Shown: positions 19,405 to 27,789 of the stretch, piece after piece
How the letters are laid out: the number at the start of each line of letters is the position of its first letter
Numbering within the stretch: the stretch's first letter is position 1
Source of the DNA: Shinella sumterensis
GTDB lineage: Bacteria > Pseudomonadota > Alphaproteobacteria > Rhizobiales > Rhizobiaceae
Direction of reading: 5' to 3'
NCBI RefSeq assembly: GCF_004514425.2
Contig: NZ_MYFN02000003.1
Location: 310,001 to 374,000 of the forward strand
DNA: 64,000 nucleotides
The notes under the pieces: model-generated
The model's input: only the letters and a program-made list of their open reading frames with translations
Told to the model about the DNA's origin: nothing
Database searches by the model: none
Position numbers and translations under genes: made by a program

Positions 19405-20328
19405 ATGGCTGATACCCCCGTTTTCCGTTCGGCGCGCATCCCTGCGCTCGCCTGTGCAGGCCTCCTCGTGACGCTCGCCGGCTGCGCCAGCGTCGCCGAA
19501 GATGCGACCTCGGCGAAGACCGTGACGCCGACAGCCACGACGACGGAACTTGCCGCCACCGACGGCGCGACGACGGAAGTGGCCTACGCCGTCCTGCCCG
19601 TCGCCAAGCCCGGCACGGAAAACACCGCCATGGCGCTGCCGACCCCGATCGCCGTGGCAGGCGTAACGGAAAATGCCCCCGTCTCCGCCCTGACGGAGAC
19701 GAAAGCGGTAACCGGTGCCGCCGCCGCGACGGCCGCGCTTGCCGGCCAGACGAATGGCGGCGTGATCGCCGTCGCCGACATGCCGCAGGCGACGGATACG
19801 GTCATCGGCGTCTCCGTCATGGAACCCGGTTTCGACACGGGTGAGCCGGAAGGCCTGGAACAGCTTGTCGCGACGCACAAGATCGTGCCGCTGGCCAAGC
19901 CGACGATCAGCAACGCGGTGCTGACCACGCAGACCGGCCTCGTCGTGCCGCGCGCCGAACAGCCCTTCAGGAAGTCCGGCACGCCGATCGACGACATCAT
20001 CACCAAATATGCCACCCTCTACGGCATCCCGGAATCGCTCCTGCATCGTGTCGTCAGGCGCGAAAGCACCTACAATCCCAGAGCCTATAACCGCGGCCAC
20101 TACGGCCTGATGCAGATCAAGTATGCGACGGCCAGGAGCATGGGCTACGAAGGCCCGGCCGAGGGCCTGTTCGACGCCGAAACCAACATCAAATATGCCG
20201 GCAAGTACCTTCGCGGCGCCTGGCTGGTCGCCGACGACAAGAATGACGGCGCCGTGCGCCTCTATGCGGCCGGCTACTACTATCACGCCAAGCGCAAGGG
20301 CCTGCTTGACGAGACCGGCCTGCGCTAA
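19405..20328 (+). CDS. Lipoprotein SLT-type lytic transglycosylase with long linker
   Basis: The ATG at 19405 gives 307 residues. A lipoprotein signal ends at the lipobox LAGC (C27). It is followed by about 165 residues rich in Thr and Ala with no recognisable fold, then the SLT domain with catalytic E220 (VVRRESTYNP) and GLMQIKYATARSMGY. The long disordered stretch would let an outer-membrane-anchored enzyme reach the peptidoglycan layer. The C-terminal domain is close in sequence to that of the transglycosylase at 14680-15393 (shared ATAR-MGY and FDAETNIK/YDPETNIK segments), so the two are paralogues. Confidence 0.9.
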   Translation: MADTPVFRSARIPALACAGLLVTLAGCASVAEDATSAKTVTPTATTTELAATDGATTEVAYAVLPVAKPGTENTAMALPTPIAVAGVTENAPVSALTETKAVTGAAAATAALAGQTNGGVIAVADMPQATDTVIGVSVMEPGFDTGEPEGLEQLVATHKIVPLAKPTISNAVLTTQTGLVVPRAEQPFRKSGTPIDDIITKYATLYGIPESLLHRVVRRESTYNPRAYNRGHYGLMQIKYATARSMGYEGPAEGLFDAETNIKYAGKYLRGAWLVADDKNDGAVRLYAAGYYYHAKRKGLLDETGLR

Positions 20329-20338
20329 GCAGCGGCCC

Positions 20339-20406
20339 TAGAGCATTTCCAGCCGAAGCACGTTCGCTTCGGCGTCGGACAATGCGAAAAAACAAAAAGC
20401 TAGAGC
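20339..20406. repeat. Rhizobial intergenic repeat, bounded by TAGAGC direct repeats
   Basis: TAGAGCATTTCC begins the element, and an AAAAACAAAAAGC-type run followed by TAGAGC (20401-20406) ends it. Inside is a stem CCGAAGC (20353) / GCTTCGG (20366) and a GTCGGACAATGCG segment. The TAGAGCATTTCC...AATGCG...AAACAAA..TAGAGC layout is that of short palindromic repeats scattered in Rhizobiaceae genomes, from memory of such sequences. The right end contains the stop codon of the neighbouring minus-strand gene. Confidence 0.65.
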
Positions 20407-20987
20407 GCCGGCTTCAGCCAGAACGTCATGGGCTTTTCGGTCTCCTCGGCCTCGCCGATATCCTGCCAAGACAGCATGGTGCGCAGATCCGCGCGCTTCT
20501 CATAGCCACGCTTGCCCCAGAATGCATCGAGCGGCACATAGCCGGCCGGGCGCAGCGGATGATCGGCCGGGCGCTCGACGGCGCAGAAGGCACACCAGTC
20601 GAACCGCCCCAGACGCCGCGCATAGGCTTCGCGCTCCTCGAAGAAACGCACGCCGAGCCCCCTGCCCCGATAGCGGTCCAGCAGCACGGATTCACCGAAA
20701 TAGAACACCGTCTGCGGATCGATGCCCGCATCGATGAACGGCGCCTTGAATTCACCGGACGCATCCGTCATCGGCACGCCCGTCGAAGCGCCCACGATAC
20801 GGTCCCCGTCGAGCGCCAGCACGAACAGGCTTTCCGGCGATTTCGCATAGGTCGCAAGGTAGGACGCCTCGTAGTCCTCGCTGCCCTCGTAGAGATAGGG
20901 AAAGGCGCGGAACACGGCGATGCGCAGGCGGGCAAGGTCGGCGATGTGGGGCGTCACGGCATCGCCATGGACAATCTTGATCTGCAT
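20400..20987 (-). CDS. GNAT-family N-acetyltransferase
   Basis: A 195-residue acetyltransferase-like protein. The acetyl-CoA pyrophosphate loop is visible as RYRGRGLGVRFFEER (about 104-118), after the beta-strand FGESVLLD. The substrate is unknown. Its last codons and TAG stop lie in the TAGAGC end of the intergenic repeat, so the C-terminal Ala-Leu may be repeat-derived. It is divergent from the SnoaL-like gene, with a spacer of about 70 bases. Confidence 0.85.
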   Translation of the reverse strand: MQIKIVHGDAVTPHIADLARLRIAVFRAFPYLYEGSEDYEASYLATYAKSPESLFVLALDGDRIVGASTGVPMTDASGEFKAPFIDAGIDPQTVFYFGESVLLDRYRGRGLGVRFFEEREAYARRLGRFDWCAFCAVERPADHPLRPAGYVPLDAFWGKRGYEKRADLRTMLSWQDIGEAEETEKPMTFWLKPAL

Positions 20988-21056
20988 GATACGCGAATGT
21001 TCCCAGAGGCTTGAACAGTGCTATAAGTCGGGCGGCTTCGGCCAGGAGATAAAGAT

Positions 21057-21470
21057 ATGAGGGATGACATGCCAGCAAAAGAGACAATCCGCGCCTATTA
21101 CGACGCTTTCAACAGGCAGGACATGGAGGCCTTCTTCGACCTCCTGCATGATGAGGTTGTCCACGATATCAACCAGGGCGGACGTCAGGTCGGCAAGGAC
21201 GCCTTCCGCGATTTCATGGCGCACATGAACCGCAGCTATCGTGAAACGCTGACCGACATCGTCATCATGTCGAACGAGGACGGCACGCGCGGTGCGGCCG
21301 AATTCGTCGTCAACGGCCAGTATCTTGCAACGGACGAGGGCCTGCCGGAAGCCACCGGCCAGACCTATGTGCTGCCCGCCGGCGCCTTCTTCGAGATCCG
21401 CGACGGCAAGGTCGCGCGCATCACCAACACCTACAACCTCAACGACTGGATCGCTCAGGTCGGCGGCTGA
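21057..21470 (+). CDS. SnoaL-like / ketosteroid isomerase-type NTF2 fold protein
   Basis: A 137-residue single-domain protein. ETIRAYYDAFNRQDMEAF near the start is the typical first helix of NTF2-like isomerase-type proteins, and the C-terminal half is beta-rich (FEIRDGKVARITNTYNL). Such proteins form cone-shaped dimers with a small-molecule pocket; the reaction cannot be inferred. An AGGAG ribosome site precedes 21057; a second in-frame ATG lies at 21069. Its 3' end overlaps that of the convergent serine hydrolase by 16 bases. Confidence 0.8.
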   Translation: MRDDMPAKETIRAYYDAFNRQDMEAFFDLLHDEVVHDINQGGRQVGKDAFRDFMAHMNRSYRETLTDIVIMSNEDGTRGAAEFVVNGQYLATDEGLPEATGQTYVLPAGAFFEIRDGKVARITNTYNLNDWIAQVGG

Positions 21471-22861
21471 TCCGCCTTAGCGCCCGACGCATCCAGCACA
21501 TCGAGGATGCGCCTGACCAGCGGCTGGGGCCGATAGCCGAGTTTCGACGGCGTCAGACCCAGCCGGATCACCGCAAGGCCGCGGGCCGGCACGATGGCGG
21601 CCGACTGGCCGTCATGCCCAAGCATCCAGAACGAGCCCGGCGGGAGGCCGTATTCCGCGTCGGTCTTTTCGCCCGGCCCCTTCGTCCAGGTCTGCATATG
21701 GCTGTAGGCGCCCCGTGAGGCCTCCGTCGGCGTGGCCATGGCGGTCACGAATCCGGCGGGCAGCAGGCGGCTGTCCTTCCAGACCCCGTCGTTCAGCAGC
21801 AGAAGCGAGAAGCGCGCCCAGTCGCGCGCCGTGGCGTACATGTAGGACGAGCCGACGAAGATGCCCGTCTCGTCCGGCTCCAGAACCGCGCTCGCCATGC
21901 CGAGCGGCGCAAACAGCGCCCGCGACGGAAAGGACAGCGCCTGCGCCCGTCCGCCGGCCGCACTCATCCACAGACGCGACAGCAGCATCGACGTGCCGCT
22001 GGAATAGTTGAAGACCTCGCCCGGATTGGCCTGCATCGGCAGCGAGATGACGTAACGCGTCATGTCGGGCTCGAGGAAGAGCATGCGCGTGACATCGGTG
22101 ACGGAGCCGTAGCTCTCATTGAAGGCAAGCCCGCTTTCCATCGCGAGCAGCTGGGCGATCGTGATGGCGGAGCGCGCATCGCCCTGCCATTCCGGAAACA
22201 GGCCTGATATCCGCGGAGACAGCGCGCCCGCCTGCATCAGACGGCCGAGGAGCGCGGCATTGACCGACTTCGCCATGGACCAGCCGAGCAGCGGCGTTTG
22301 TGCCGAAAAGCCCGGGCCATAGGTCTCGGCCACGATCCGGCCGTCATGCACGACGATGACCGCCCGCATGCCGGGCCCTGTCAGTTCCGGATCGGCAAGC
22401 AGGGCGGCAATGCGCCCGTCCTGCGCCACGCCCTCGCCTTCCGGCCAAGCAATGGCCGGATCGCCCACGGGAATGGAGGCAAGAGCCACATCGGAGACGG
22501 CCTGGCGCGCCGCCTGAAAGTCGCCGTCCGGCACGCCCGTGCAGCCGAAGCCCGCATGCCATGCGGCATAGCCGGGTGCGAAAAGGCCGAGAAGCCGGGT
22601 CGTCACGGTCTTTTCCTGGAGATCGACGTCCTGCCGCATGAGCTTGAGCAGCGGATGGCCCGGCGCCTGCACGTCCTCGTTCAACACAGCGACCGGGTCG
22701 CGGCCGGCGATGAACGCGTTGGAGCAGACGATCTTGGCGGCATAGCCAGAGCCGACGCTGAGCAGTGCCGGCGGCGAAACGATGAGCCAACTCGCCGCGA
22801 CCGCCATGAACAATGCGAGCGCGGAGATCGTCCAGGCCAGACGCCTGTAGAATCGTCTCAT
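21455..22861 (-). CDS. Membrane-anchored serine hydrolase of the beta-lactamase/class C family
   Basis: A 468-residue protein with an N-terminal membrane segment (about 10-30) that is either a signal anchor or an uncleaved signal. A beta-lactamase-type domain follows. The catalytic SxxK is SMAKS (in LLGWSMAKSVN). The second motif is a Tyr-based YSS in FNYSSGTSMLL, and the third is HDG (LGHDGQSA), as in esterases and 6-aminohexanoate-dimer hydrolases of this fold. It is more probably an esterase or peptidase than a resistance enzyme. The substrate is unknown. Confidence 0.85.
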   Translation of the reverse strand: MRRFYRRLAWTISALALFMAVAASWLIVSPPALLSVGSGYAAKIVCSNAFIAGRDPVAVLNEDVQAPGHPLLKLMRQDVDLQEKTVTTRLLGLFAPGYAAWHAGFGCTGVPDGDFQAARQAVSDVALASIPVGDPAIAWPEGEGVAQDGRIAALLADPELTGPGMRAVIVVHDGRIVAETYGPGFSAQTPLLGWSMAKSVNAALLGRLMQAGALSPRISGLFPEWQGDARSAITIAQLLAMESGLAFNESYGSVTDVTRMLFLEPDMTRYVISLPMQANPGEVFNYSSGTSMLLSRLWMSAAGGRAQALSFPSRALFAPLGMASAVLEPDETGIFVGSSYMYATARDWARFSLLLLNDGVWKDSRLLPAGFVTAMATPTEASRGAYSHMQTWTKGPGEKTDAEYGLPPGSFWMLGHDGQSAAIVPARGLAVIRLGLTPSKLGYRPQPLVRRILDVLDASGAKADQPPT

Positions 22862-22933
22862 GCAGCCTCTCCTTTCATTGCGGACACAATCAGGATTTGA
22901 CCGTCATGGAAAGACCTTTCGAAGACGTGACAG

Positions 22934-24496
22934 TCAGGCCGAAAGCCGGCTTTTCGGCCTCGCAAGGATTGCAGGTACCTCCGATGCGGGCACCGGCGCC
23001 GAGATCAGATAGCCTTGCGCCTCGGAAGCACCACGCTGGCGGATGAAGTCGAGCTGCTCCTCCGACTCGATACCCTTCACCGTCGTCGTCACCTGAAAGG
23101 CCTGTCCGAGCTTGAGAATGATGTCGACGAGGTCGGCCTCGCGCTTGTTCTCCATCATCGCGCGGGCGAAGGAGCGGTCGACGGTCAACTGGTCGATCGG
23201 GAATGTGCGCAGGTTGTTGATCGATGAGAAGCCGAGGCCGAAATCATCGAGCGCGACGCGAACGCCGTGGGCACGCAGCGCGCGAAGCCCCTCGCGGACG
23301 GCCATGTCATCGGTCGAAAACACCGATTCCGTCACCTCCACGGTGAGGCGGCCGGGTGCAAGTCCGGTCTCGGCCAGGCAATGCATGACATGATCCACAA
23401 ACGCCCTGTCGCGGAACTGGGCGCTCGCCACATTGACCACGACACCCGTGGGGGCCGGCCATCCGCTGGCCTGACGGCAGGCTTCGCGCATCACCCAGTT
23501 TCCCAGGGGCAGGATGAGGCCTGTCTTCTCCGCGGCGGGGATGAAGGCGTCGGGGACGGTGATCCCCTTCTGCGGGTGCCGCCAGCGCAGCAGCGCCTCG
23601 AAGGCGCGGACCGAACCGCTTTCGACGCCGACGATCGGCTGGTATTCGAGGAAGAATTCCTCCGCATCGATTGCCCGGGCGAGATCGCGTTCGATGGCGG
23701 CACCCGCCGCGATGTCGGCGGCAAGTGCCGCATCGAAGAAGCGGTAGCTGTTTCCCGGTATGGCCTTGGCCTGGTAGAGCGCGGCGTCCGCTCGTTTCAG
23801 CAATTCCGCTGCCGTGCTGCTCCCATCGGCGATCAACGCGACCCCGATACTGCAGCCGCTCGTCACGCGCTTCCCCTTCAGGTCCATCGGCATATCGAAA
23901 AGGCGGCAGATGGTGCGGCAGACGTCCTCGATCTTGCCCTGCGAAGGACTACCCGGGATCGTCACGACGAATTCGTCGCCGCCCAGCCGATACACCCGCG
24001 CAGCCGGGGAGAGCACGTGCGTCAGCCGGCCGGCAATTGTCGCCAGGAGAAGATCGCCCGCATCGTGACCGAGACTGTCGTTGACGAATTTGAAGCGGTC
24101 GAGATCGAGAAGCAGCAGCGCAGCGTGCGCGCCCTTTCCGCTCGCCTCAACGAGGGCCAGGATATCGCGTTCGAGACAGGATCGGTTCGAAAGCCCCGTG
24201 AGGCGATCGTGATGGGCCTCATGCGCCAACAGCCGCTCCGTCTGGCGCCGCTGGTTGAGCTCGCGCATCAGCTGCGCCTTGGATCGGCCGATCTGGTAGA
24301 ATCCCACCCCGAAAAAGACGGGCATCAGCGCCAGCGCCGTCGCGGTCGGCGCCGAAAGGTTGAAGAGGCTTTCCTGCGTCTCGGTTCGGGTGACGTGATC
24401 CGCCACCAGGCAGATTGTTGGCAGGAAGGCACCTAAGATCGATCCGGCCAGCGCATAGCGCCGCTCGATCCCTGGCGACAAGGTTTTGAACATCAT
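22934..24496 (-). CDS. GGDEF-EAL cyclic-di-GMP protein, membrane anchored
   Basis: About 520 residues from the ATG at 24496 (a second ATG directly follows). Two N-terminal membrane helices enclose a short periplasmic loop. A GGDEF domain with intact GGDEF at about 173-177 follows, then an EAL domain with intact EAL at about 299-301 and the downstream DDFGLGFSS loop. Both domains could be active, so it may act as cyclase or phosphodiesterase. No PAS or other sensor is visible. The frame is open to 24679, but that extension has no features. Divergent from the outer membrane protein gene. Confidence 0.92.
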   Translation of the reverse strand: MMFKTLSPGIERRYALAGSILGAFLPTICLVADHVTRTETQESLFNLSAPTATALALMPVFFGVGFYQIGRSKAQLMRELNQRRQTERLLAHEAHHDRLTGLSNRSCLERDILALVEASGKGAHAALLLLDLDRFKFVNDSLGHDAGDLLLATIAGRLTHVLSPAARVYRLGGDEFVVTIPGSPSQGKIEDVCRTICRLFDMPMDLKGKRVTSGCSIGVALIADGSSTAAELLKRADAALYQAKAIPGNSYRFFDAALAADIAAGAAIERDLARAIDAEEFFLEYQPIVGVESGSVRAFEALLRWRHPQKGITVPDAFIPAAEKTGLILPLGNWVMREACRQASGWPAPTGVVVNVASAQFRDRAFVDHVMHCLAETGLAPGRLTVEVTESVFSTDDMAVREGLRALRAHGVRVALDDFGLGFSSINNLRTFPIDQLTVDRSFARAMMENKREADLVDIILKLGQAFQVTTTVKGIESEEQLDFIRQRGASEAQGYLISAPVPASEVPAILARPKSRLSA

Positions 24497-24725
24497 GCAC
24501 CCTAAACCGTTGTTATCATGACAACAGACGCGCCCAGCCACATCGAGGCGCATGACGGTTCTAGCCGACAAAGGATGACAGAGTGTTAAGAGTGTATTGG
24601 CGTCCGCACCACAAGAATTCACGGGGAGAATTTTTCTCGGAACCAAGCCGGCCGTGAGGCGTTTGGGGGGTGTTGTCATTCGCGTGCGGGGCTTCGCGCG
24701 ACCATAGAGTGGGAAGGACCCTTAC

Positions 24726-25400
24726 ATGAAATCCATGATCCTCGGTGCCGCAGGCATCATCGTTACCGCTGGCGCCCTGCCGGCCTTTGCCGCTGATATG
24801 GCGGTCGCCGAACCGCCTGTGGAAACGCCGATCACGGAAGTCGCCGGCGTCTACGATTGGGGCGGCTTTTACGTCGGTGTGAACACCGGCTACGGCTGGA
24901 CCGGAGCCGATTACTCCTCGGCCGCGACAGGCGCGTCCCTGTTCGACCATGACCTCAACGGTTGGGCCGTCGGCGCCTATGCCGGCTATAACTTCTTCAA
25001 CAACGGCTTCGTCTACGGTGTCGAAGCCGACGTGAAGCATGATTTCAACGACGACCGCTTCGACGTTGGCGGCGATACGTTCAAGACAGAGACCCTCTGG
25101 GGCGGTTCGGTCCGGGCGCGTCTCGGTTACGCCATCGACCGTACGTTGATCTACGGCACGGGCGGTTACGCCTTCACCAACGCCGCCCTGGAAAACGAGA
25201 CGACCGGCGTTCGGGAAAAGGACACGCTCCATGGCTGGACGATCGGTGCCGGTGTCGAACAGGCCTTCACCGATTCCGTGGTCGGCCGTGTTGAATATCG
25301 CTACAGCGACTACGGCAAGTCCGACGTCTTCGACGCGGCGGGCGTGCGCGGCGACTTCAAGACGCACTCCGTCATGGTGGGTGTCAGCATGAAGTTCTGA
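24726..25400 (+). CDS. Outer membrane beta-barrel protein (Omp25/31, RopB-like)
   Basis: A 224-residue protein with a cleavable signal peptide (about 1-22, ending AFA). An acidic, proline-rich start precedes a barrel of alternating amphipathic strands, which begins with YDWGGFYVGVNTGYGW and ends in a terminal phenylalanine (VGVSMKF), the outer membrane assembly signal. YDWGGFYVG is the signature of the rhizobial/Brucella Omp25/31 small-barrel family. A GGAAGG ribosome site lies 10 bases before the ATG. Likely abundant and structural. A GC-rich hairpin follows the stop. Confidence 0.92.
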   Translation: MKSMILGAAGIIVTAGALPAFAADMAVAEPPVETPITEVAGVYDWGGFYVGVNTGYGWTGADYSSAATGASLFDHDLNGWAVGAYAGYNFFNNGFVYGVEADVKHDFNDDRFDVGGDTFKTETLWGGSVRARLGYAIDRTLIYGTGGYAFTNAALENETTGVREKDTLHGWTIGAGVEQAFTDSVVGRVEYRYSDYGKSDVFDAAGVRGDFKTHSVMVGVSMKF

Positions 25401-25405
25401 GGTTG

Positions 25406-25433
25406 AAGCCGGGGCGACCCGTCGCCCCGGCTT
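25406..25433 (+). terminator. Hairpin terminator after the outer membrane protein gene
   Basis: A 13-bp stem AAGCCGGGGCGAC / GTCGCCCCGGCTT with a minimal loop starts 6 bases after the stop codon. The T tract is almost absent, so it may act more as a 3' stability structure. Confidence 0.65.
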
Positions 25434-25556
25434 AACGTTCCGCTAACCGTAATTTTACCAGGATATGCGATAGGTCGTTGACCCGTCTCGCGCGCTGCTC
25501 TTTACGCTCCGCCCCTTTCGAGGCAGGATCGGTAAACGCGCAACCACGGGACACTC

Positions 25557-26336
25557 ATGCGTCGGTTCATTCTGGCCCTCCTGCCGCTCGCCCTTCTCGC
25601 CACAGCCTGCTCCACCACCGACTACGATCTCGGGGTCACCGCGTCCGTTCCACCGCGCTTCGAGGACAAGGATCCGCAGGATTTTGGCGCGCGCAACCCG
25701 CATCGCCATGAAGTCCACGGCATCGACGTTTCCAAGTGGAACGGCGATATCGACTGGCGCGCCGCCAAGGCCGGCGGTGTCTCCTTCGCCTTCCTGAAGG
25801 CCACCGAAGGCACCGATCGTCTCGACAGCCGCTTCGCCGAGTACTGGCGCGGCGCAAAGGCCGCGGGCGTCGCCCACGCGCCCTACCATTTCTACTATTT
25901 CTGCTCGACGGCGGATGCGCAGGCGGATTGGTTCATCGCCAATGTGCCGAAGGAGGCCGTGCACCTTCCGCCGGTGCTGGACGCCGAGTGGAACGCCGCC
26001 TCACCGACCTGCAAGCTGCGGCCGCCGGCAGACGAGGTGCGCACGGTGCTGAAACGCTTCATGGATCGTCTCGAAGCCCACTACGGCAAGCGGCCGATCA
26101 TCTATACGACCGTGGATTTCCACCGCGACAATCTCGTCGGCCATTTCGAAGGCTATCACTTCTGGCTGCGCTCCGTCGCCAACCACCCGGAAAACATCTA
26201 CCCCGCGCGCAAATGGGCCTTCTGGCAATATACCTCGACCGGCGTCGTGCCCGGCATTTCCGGCAACACCGATATCAACGTCTTCGCCGGTTCCGCGAAG
26301 AACTGGAACAAGTGGGTCGCCTCCGTTTCCCGCTGA
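25557..26336 (+). CDS. Lipoprotein GH25 lysozyme (muramidase)
   Basis: A 259-residue protein that should hydrolyse the MurNAc-GlcNAc bond. The lipobox LLATAC puts the acylated cysteine at C18. The GH25 fold begins at HGIDVSKWNGDIDW (about 54-67). The acidic pair is seen in VLDAEWN (D and E). The C-terminal WAFWQYTSTGVVPGISGNTDIN is the last GH25 strand. It is close in sequence to the second GH25 gene at 62276-63301. Bacterial chromosomal GH25 enzymes are often phage-derived, but no phage genes lie nearby and codon use looks native. Confidence 0.93.
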   Translation: MRRFILALLPLALLATACSTTDYDLGVTASVPPRFEDKDPQDFGARNPHRHEVHGIDVSKWNGDIDWRAAKAGGVSFAFLKATEGTDRLDSRFAEYWRGAKAAGVAHAPYHFYYFCSTADAQADWFIANVPKEAVHLPPVLDAEWNAASPTCKLRPPADEVRTVLKRFMDRLEAHYGKRPIIYTTVDFHRDNLVGHFEGYHFWLRSVANHPENIYPARKWAFWQYTSTGVVPGISGNTDINVFAGSAKNWNKWVASVSR

Positions 26337-26363
26337 GCGCGCAACACGCACAATGGAAATCGC

Positions 26364-26388
26364 GGCAAGCCTGCGGGCTTGCCTTTTT
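26364..26388 (+). terminator. Rho-independent terminator after the GH25 gene
   Basis: GGCAAGCC / GGCTTGCC with a TGCG loop, followed by TTTTT. It lies 28 bases after the stop codon. Confidence 0.9.
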
Positions 26389-26477
26389 CTTCTTGCTTCC
26401 GTCACATTCATCTGAGACAGCCGGCCCTATGTTACAGCCCTATGTTTGAGAAGGGCAGCGCACTCAAGGAGCACCAG

Positions 26478-27674
26478 ATGCGGCAGAACCTGAAGACGAC
26501 ACTCGCGGCGAGCCTGACGGCCTTCCTGCTGGCCGGAGGCGCGCAGGCCCAGACGGCAGCGGCCTGCGGCGGCGATCTCGGCGCCTTCCTGGAGGGCGTG
26601 AAGGCCGAAGCGCTCACGCGCGGTGTCTCCGCCGACGTGGCCGACCGCGCGCTTGCCGGCGCCGCCATCGACCAGAAGGTCCTGTCGCGCGACCGCGCGC
26701 AGGGCGTCTTCCGCCAGACCTTCCTGGAGTTCTCCAAGCGCACGGTCAGCCAGTCGCGCCTCGATATCGGCCGCAAGAAGCTGAACGACCTTGCGGCCGT
26801 GTTCGGCCGCGCCGAGCAGGAATTCGGCGTGCCCGGCCCCGTCATCGCCGCCTTCTGGGCCATGGAAACGGACTTCGGCGCGGTGCAGGGCGATTTCAAC
26901 ACCCGCAACGCACTGGTCACGCTCTCGCATGACTGCCGCCGCCCCGAACTCTTCCGCCCGCAGCTCATCGCCGCCATCGAGATGGTCGGCCACGGCGACC
27001 TCGACCCGAACGGCACGACGGGTGCCTGGGCCGGCGAGATCGGCCAGGTGCAGATGCTGCCGAAGGATATCATCGAGTTCGGGGTGGACGGCGACGGCGA
27101 CAACCACGTCAATGTCAAGCAGAGCGCGCCCGACGCCATCCTGACGGCGGCAAAGTTCATCCAGCATCTCGGCTTCGTGAAGGGGCAGCCCTGGATTCAG
27201 GAAGTATCCGTTCCCGATGTCCTGCCCTTCGAGAAGACCGGCCTTCAGCCGGGCATGAAGGCGTCGGACTGGTTCGCCCTCGGCGTGAAGCCGCGCGACG
27301 GCGATACCGCCTTCGGCAATCTCGAAGCCTCGCTCGTGCTGCCGCAGGGCCGCAAGGGACCCGCCTTCATCACCTATCCCAACTTCAACATCTACCTCGC
27401 CTGGAACCAGTCCTTCATCTACACGACGTCGGCGGCCTATTTCGCCACGCGCCTGGCCGGTGCCCCGCCCTATGAGCGAGGCACGCCCGAGGAAGGCCTG
27501 TCCGAAGACGCCATGAAGGAGCTTCAGACGAAGCTCCAGGCCCATGGCCACGATGTCGGCAAGATCGACGGCATTCTCGGCTCCGGCACGCGCGCGGCGA
27601 TCCAGAAGGAACAGCTGCGCCTCGGCATGCCCGCCGATGGCTGGGCGACGCCCGCGCTGCTGGCCGCACTCTGA
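26478..27674 (+). CDS. MltB-type lytic murein transglycosylase with peptidoglycan-binding domain
   Basis: The ATG at 26478 has a good ribosome site (AAGGAG) and gives 398 residues with a signal peptide (ending AQA, about 25). The MltB/SLT_2 domain has catalytic glutamate near residue 130 (FWAMETDFG) and the GEIGQVQMLPKD segment. A PG_binding_1 domain lies at the C-terminus (about 340-398). No lipobox is present, so it is probably soluble in the periplasm, unlike E. coli MltB. It is the third transglycosylase in 13 kb. Confidence 0.93.
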   Translation: MRQNLKTTLAASLTAFLLAGGAQAQTAAACGGDLGAFLEGVKAEALTRGVSADVADRALAGAAIDQKVLSRDRAQGVFRQTFLEFSKRTVSQSRLDIGRKKLNDLAAVFGRAEQEFGVPGPVIAAFWAMETDFGAVQGDFNTRNALVTLSHDCRRPELFRPQLIAAIEMVGHGDLDPNGTTGAWAGEIGQVQMLPKDIIEFGVDGDGDNHVNVKQSAPDAILTAAKFIQHLGFVKGQPWIQEVSVPDVLPFEKTGLQPGMKASDWFALGVKPRDGDTAFGNLEASLVLPQGRKGPAFITYPNFNIYLAWNQSFIYTTSAAYFATRLAGAPPYERGTPEEGLSEDAMKELQTKLQAHGHDVGKIDGILGSGTRAAIQKEQLRLGMPADGWATPALLAAL

Positions 27675-27725
27675 CGAAATCGGGTGGCGCAGCGCCATCC
27701 CTTGCGCTAGGACTTGCAAGACCTG

Positions 27726-27759
27726 AGCGGCGCTGCCGGCCCATCCCGGCAGCGCCGCT
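27726..27759 (+). terminator. Long-stem terminator after the MltB-type gene
   Basis: A 14-bp stem (AGCGGCGCTGCCGG / CCGGCAGCGCCGCT) with a six-base loop starts 52 bases past the stop. Only a weak T run follows (TCGTTC). It also lies 30 bases before the next gene's start. Confidence 0.7.
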
Positions 27760-27789
27760 TCGTTCTCGTCCCGGCACCTGGAACAATCG

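Noticed and set aside
21455-22861. Beta-lactamase resistance gene
   Set aside because: The second and third motifs (YSS, HDG) and the N-terminal anchor fit esterase-type members of the fold rather than class C beta-lactamases.
25557-26336. Prophage remnant, suggested by a GH25 lysozyme
   Set aside because: No phage structural, integrase or attachment sequence is nearby. The protein is a lipoprotein with a paralogue elsewhere in the window.
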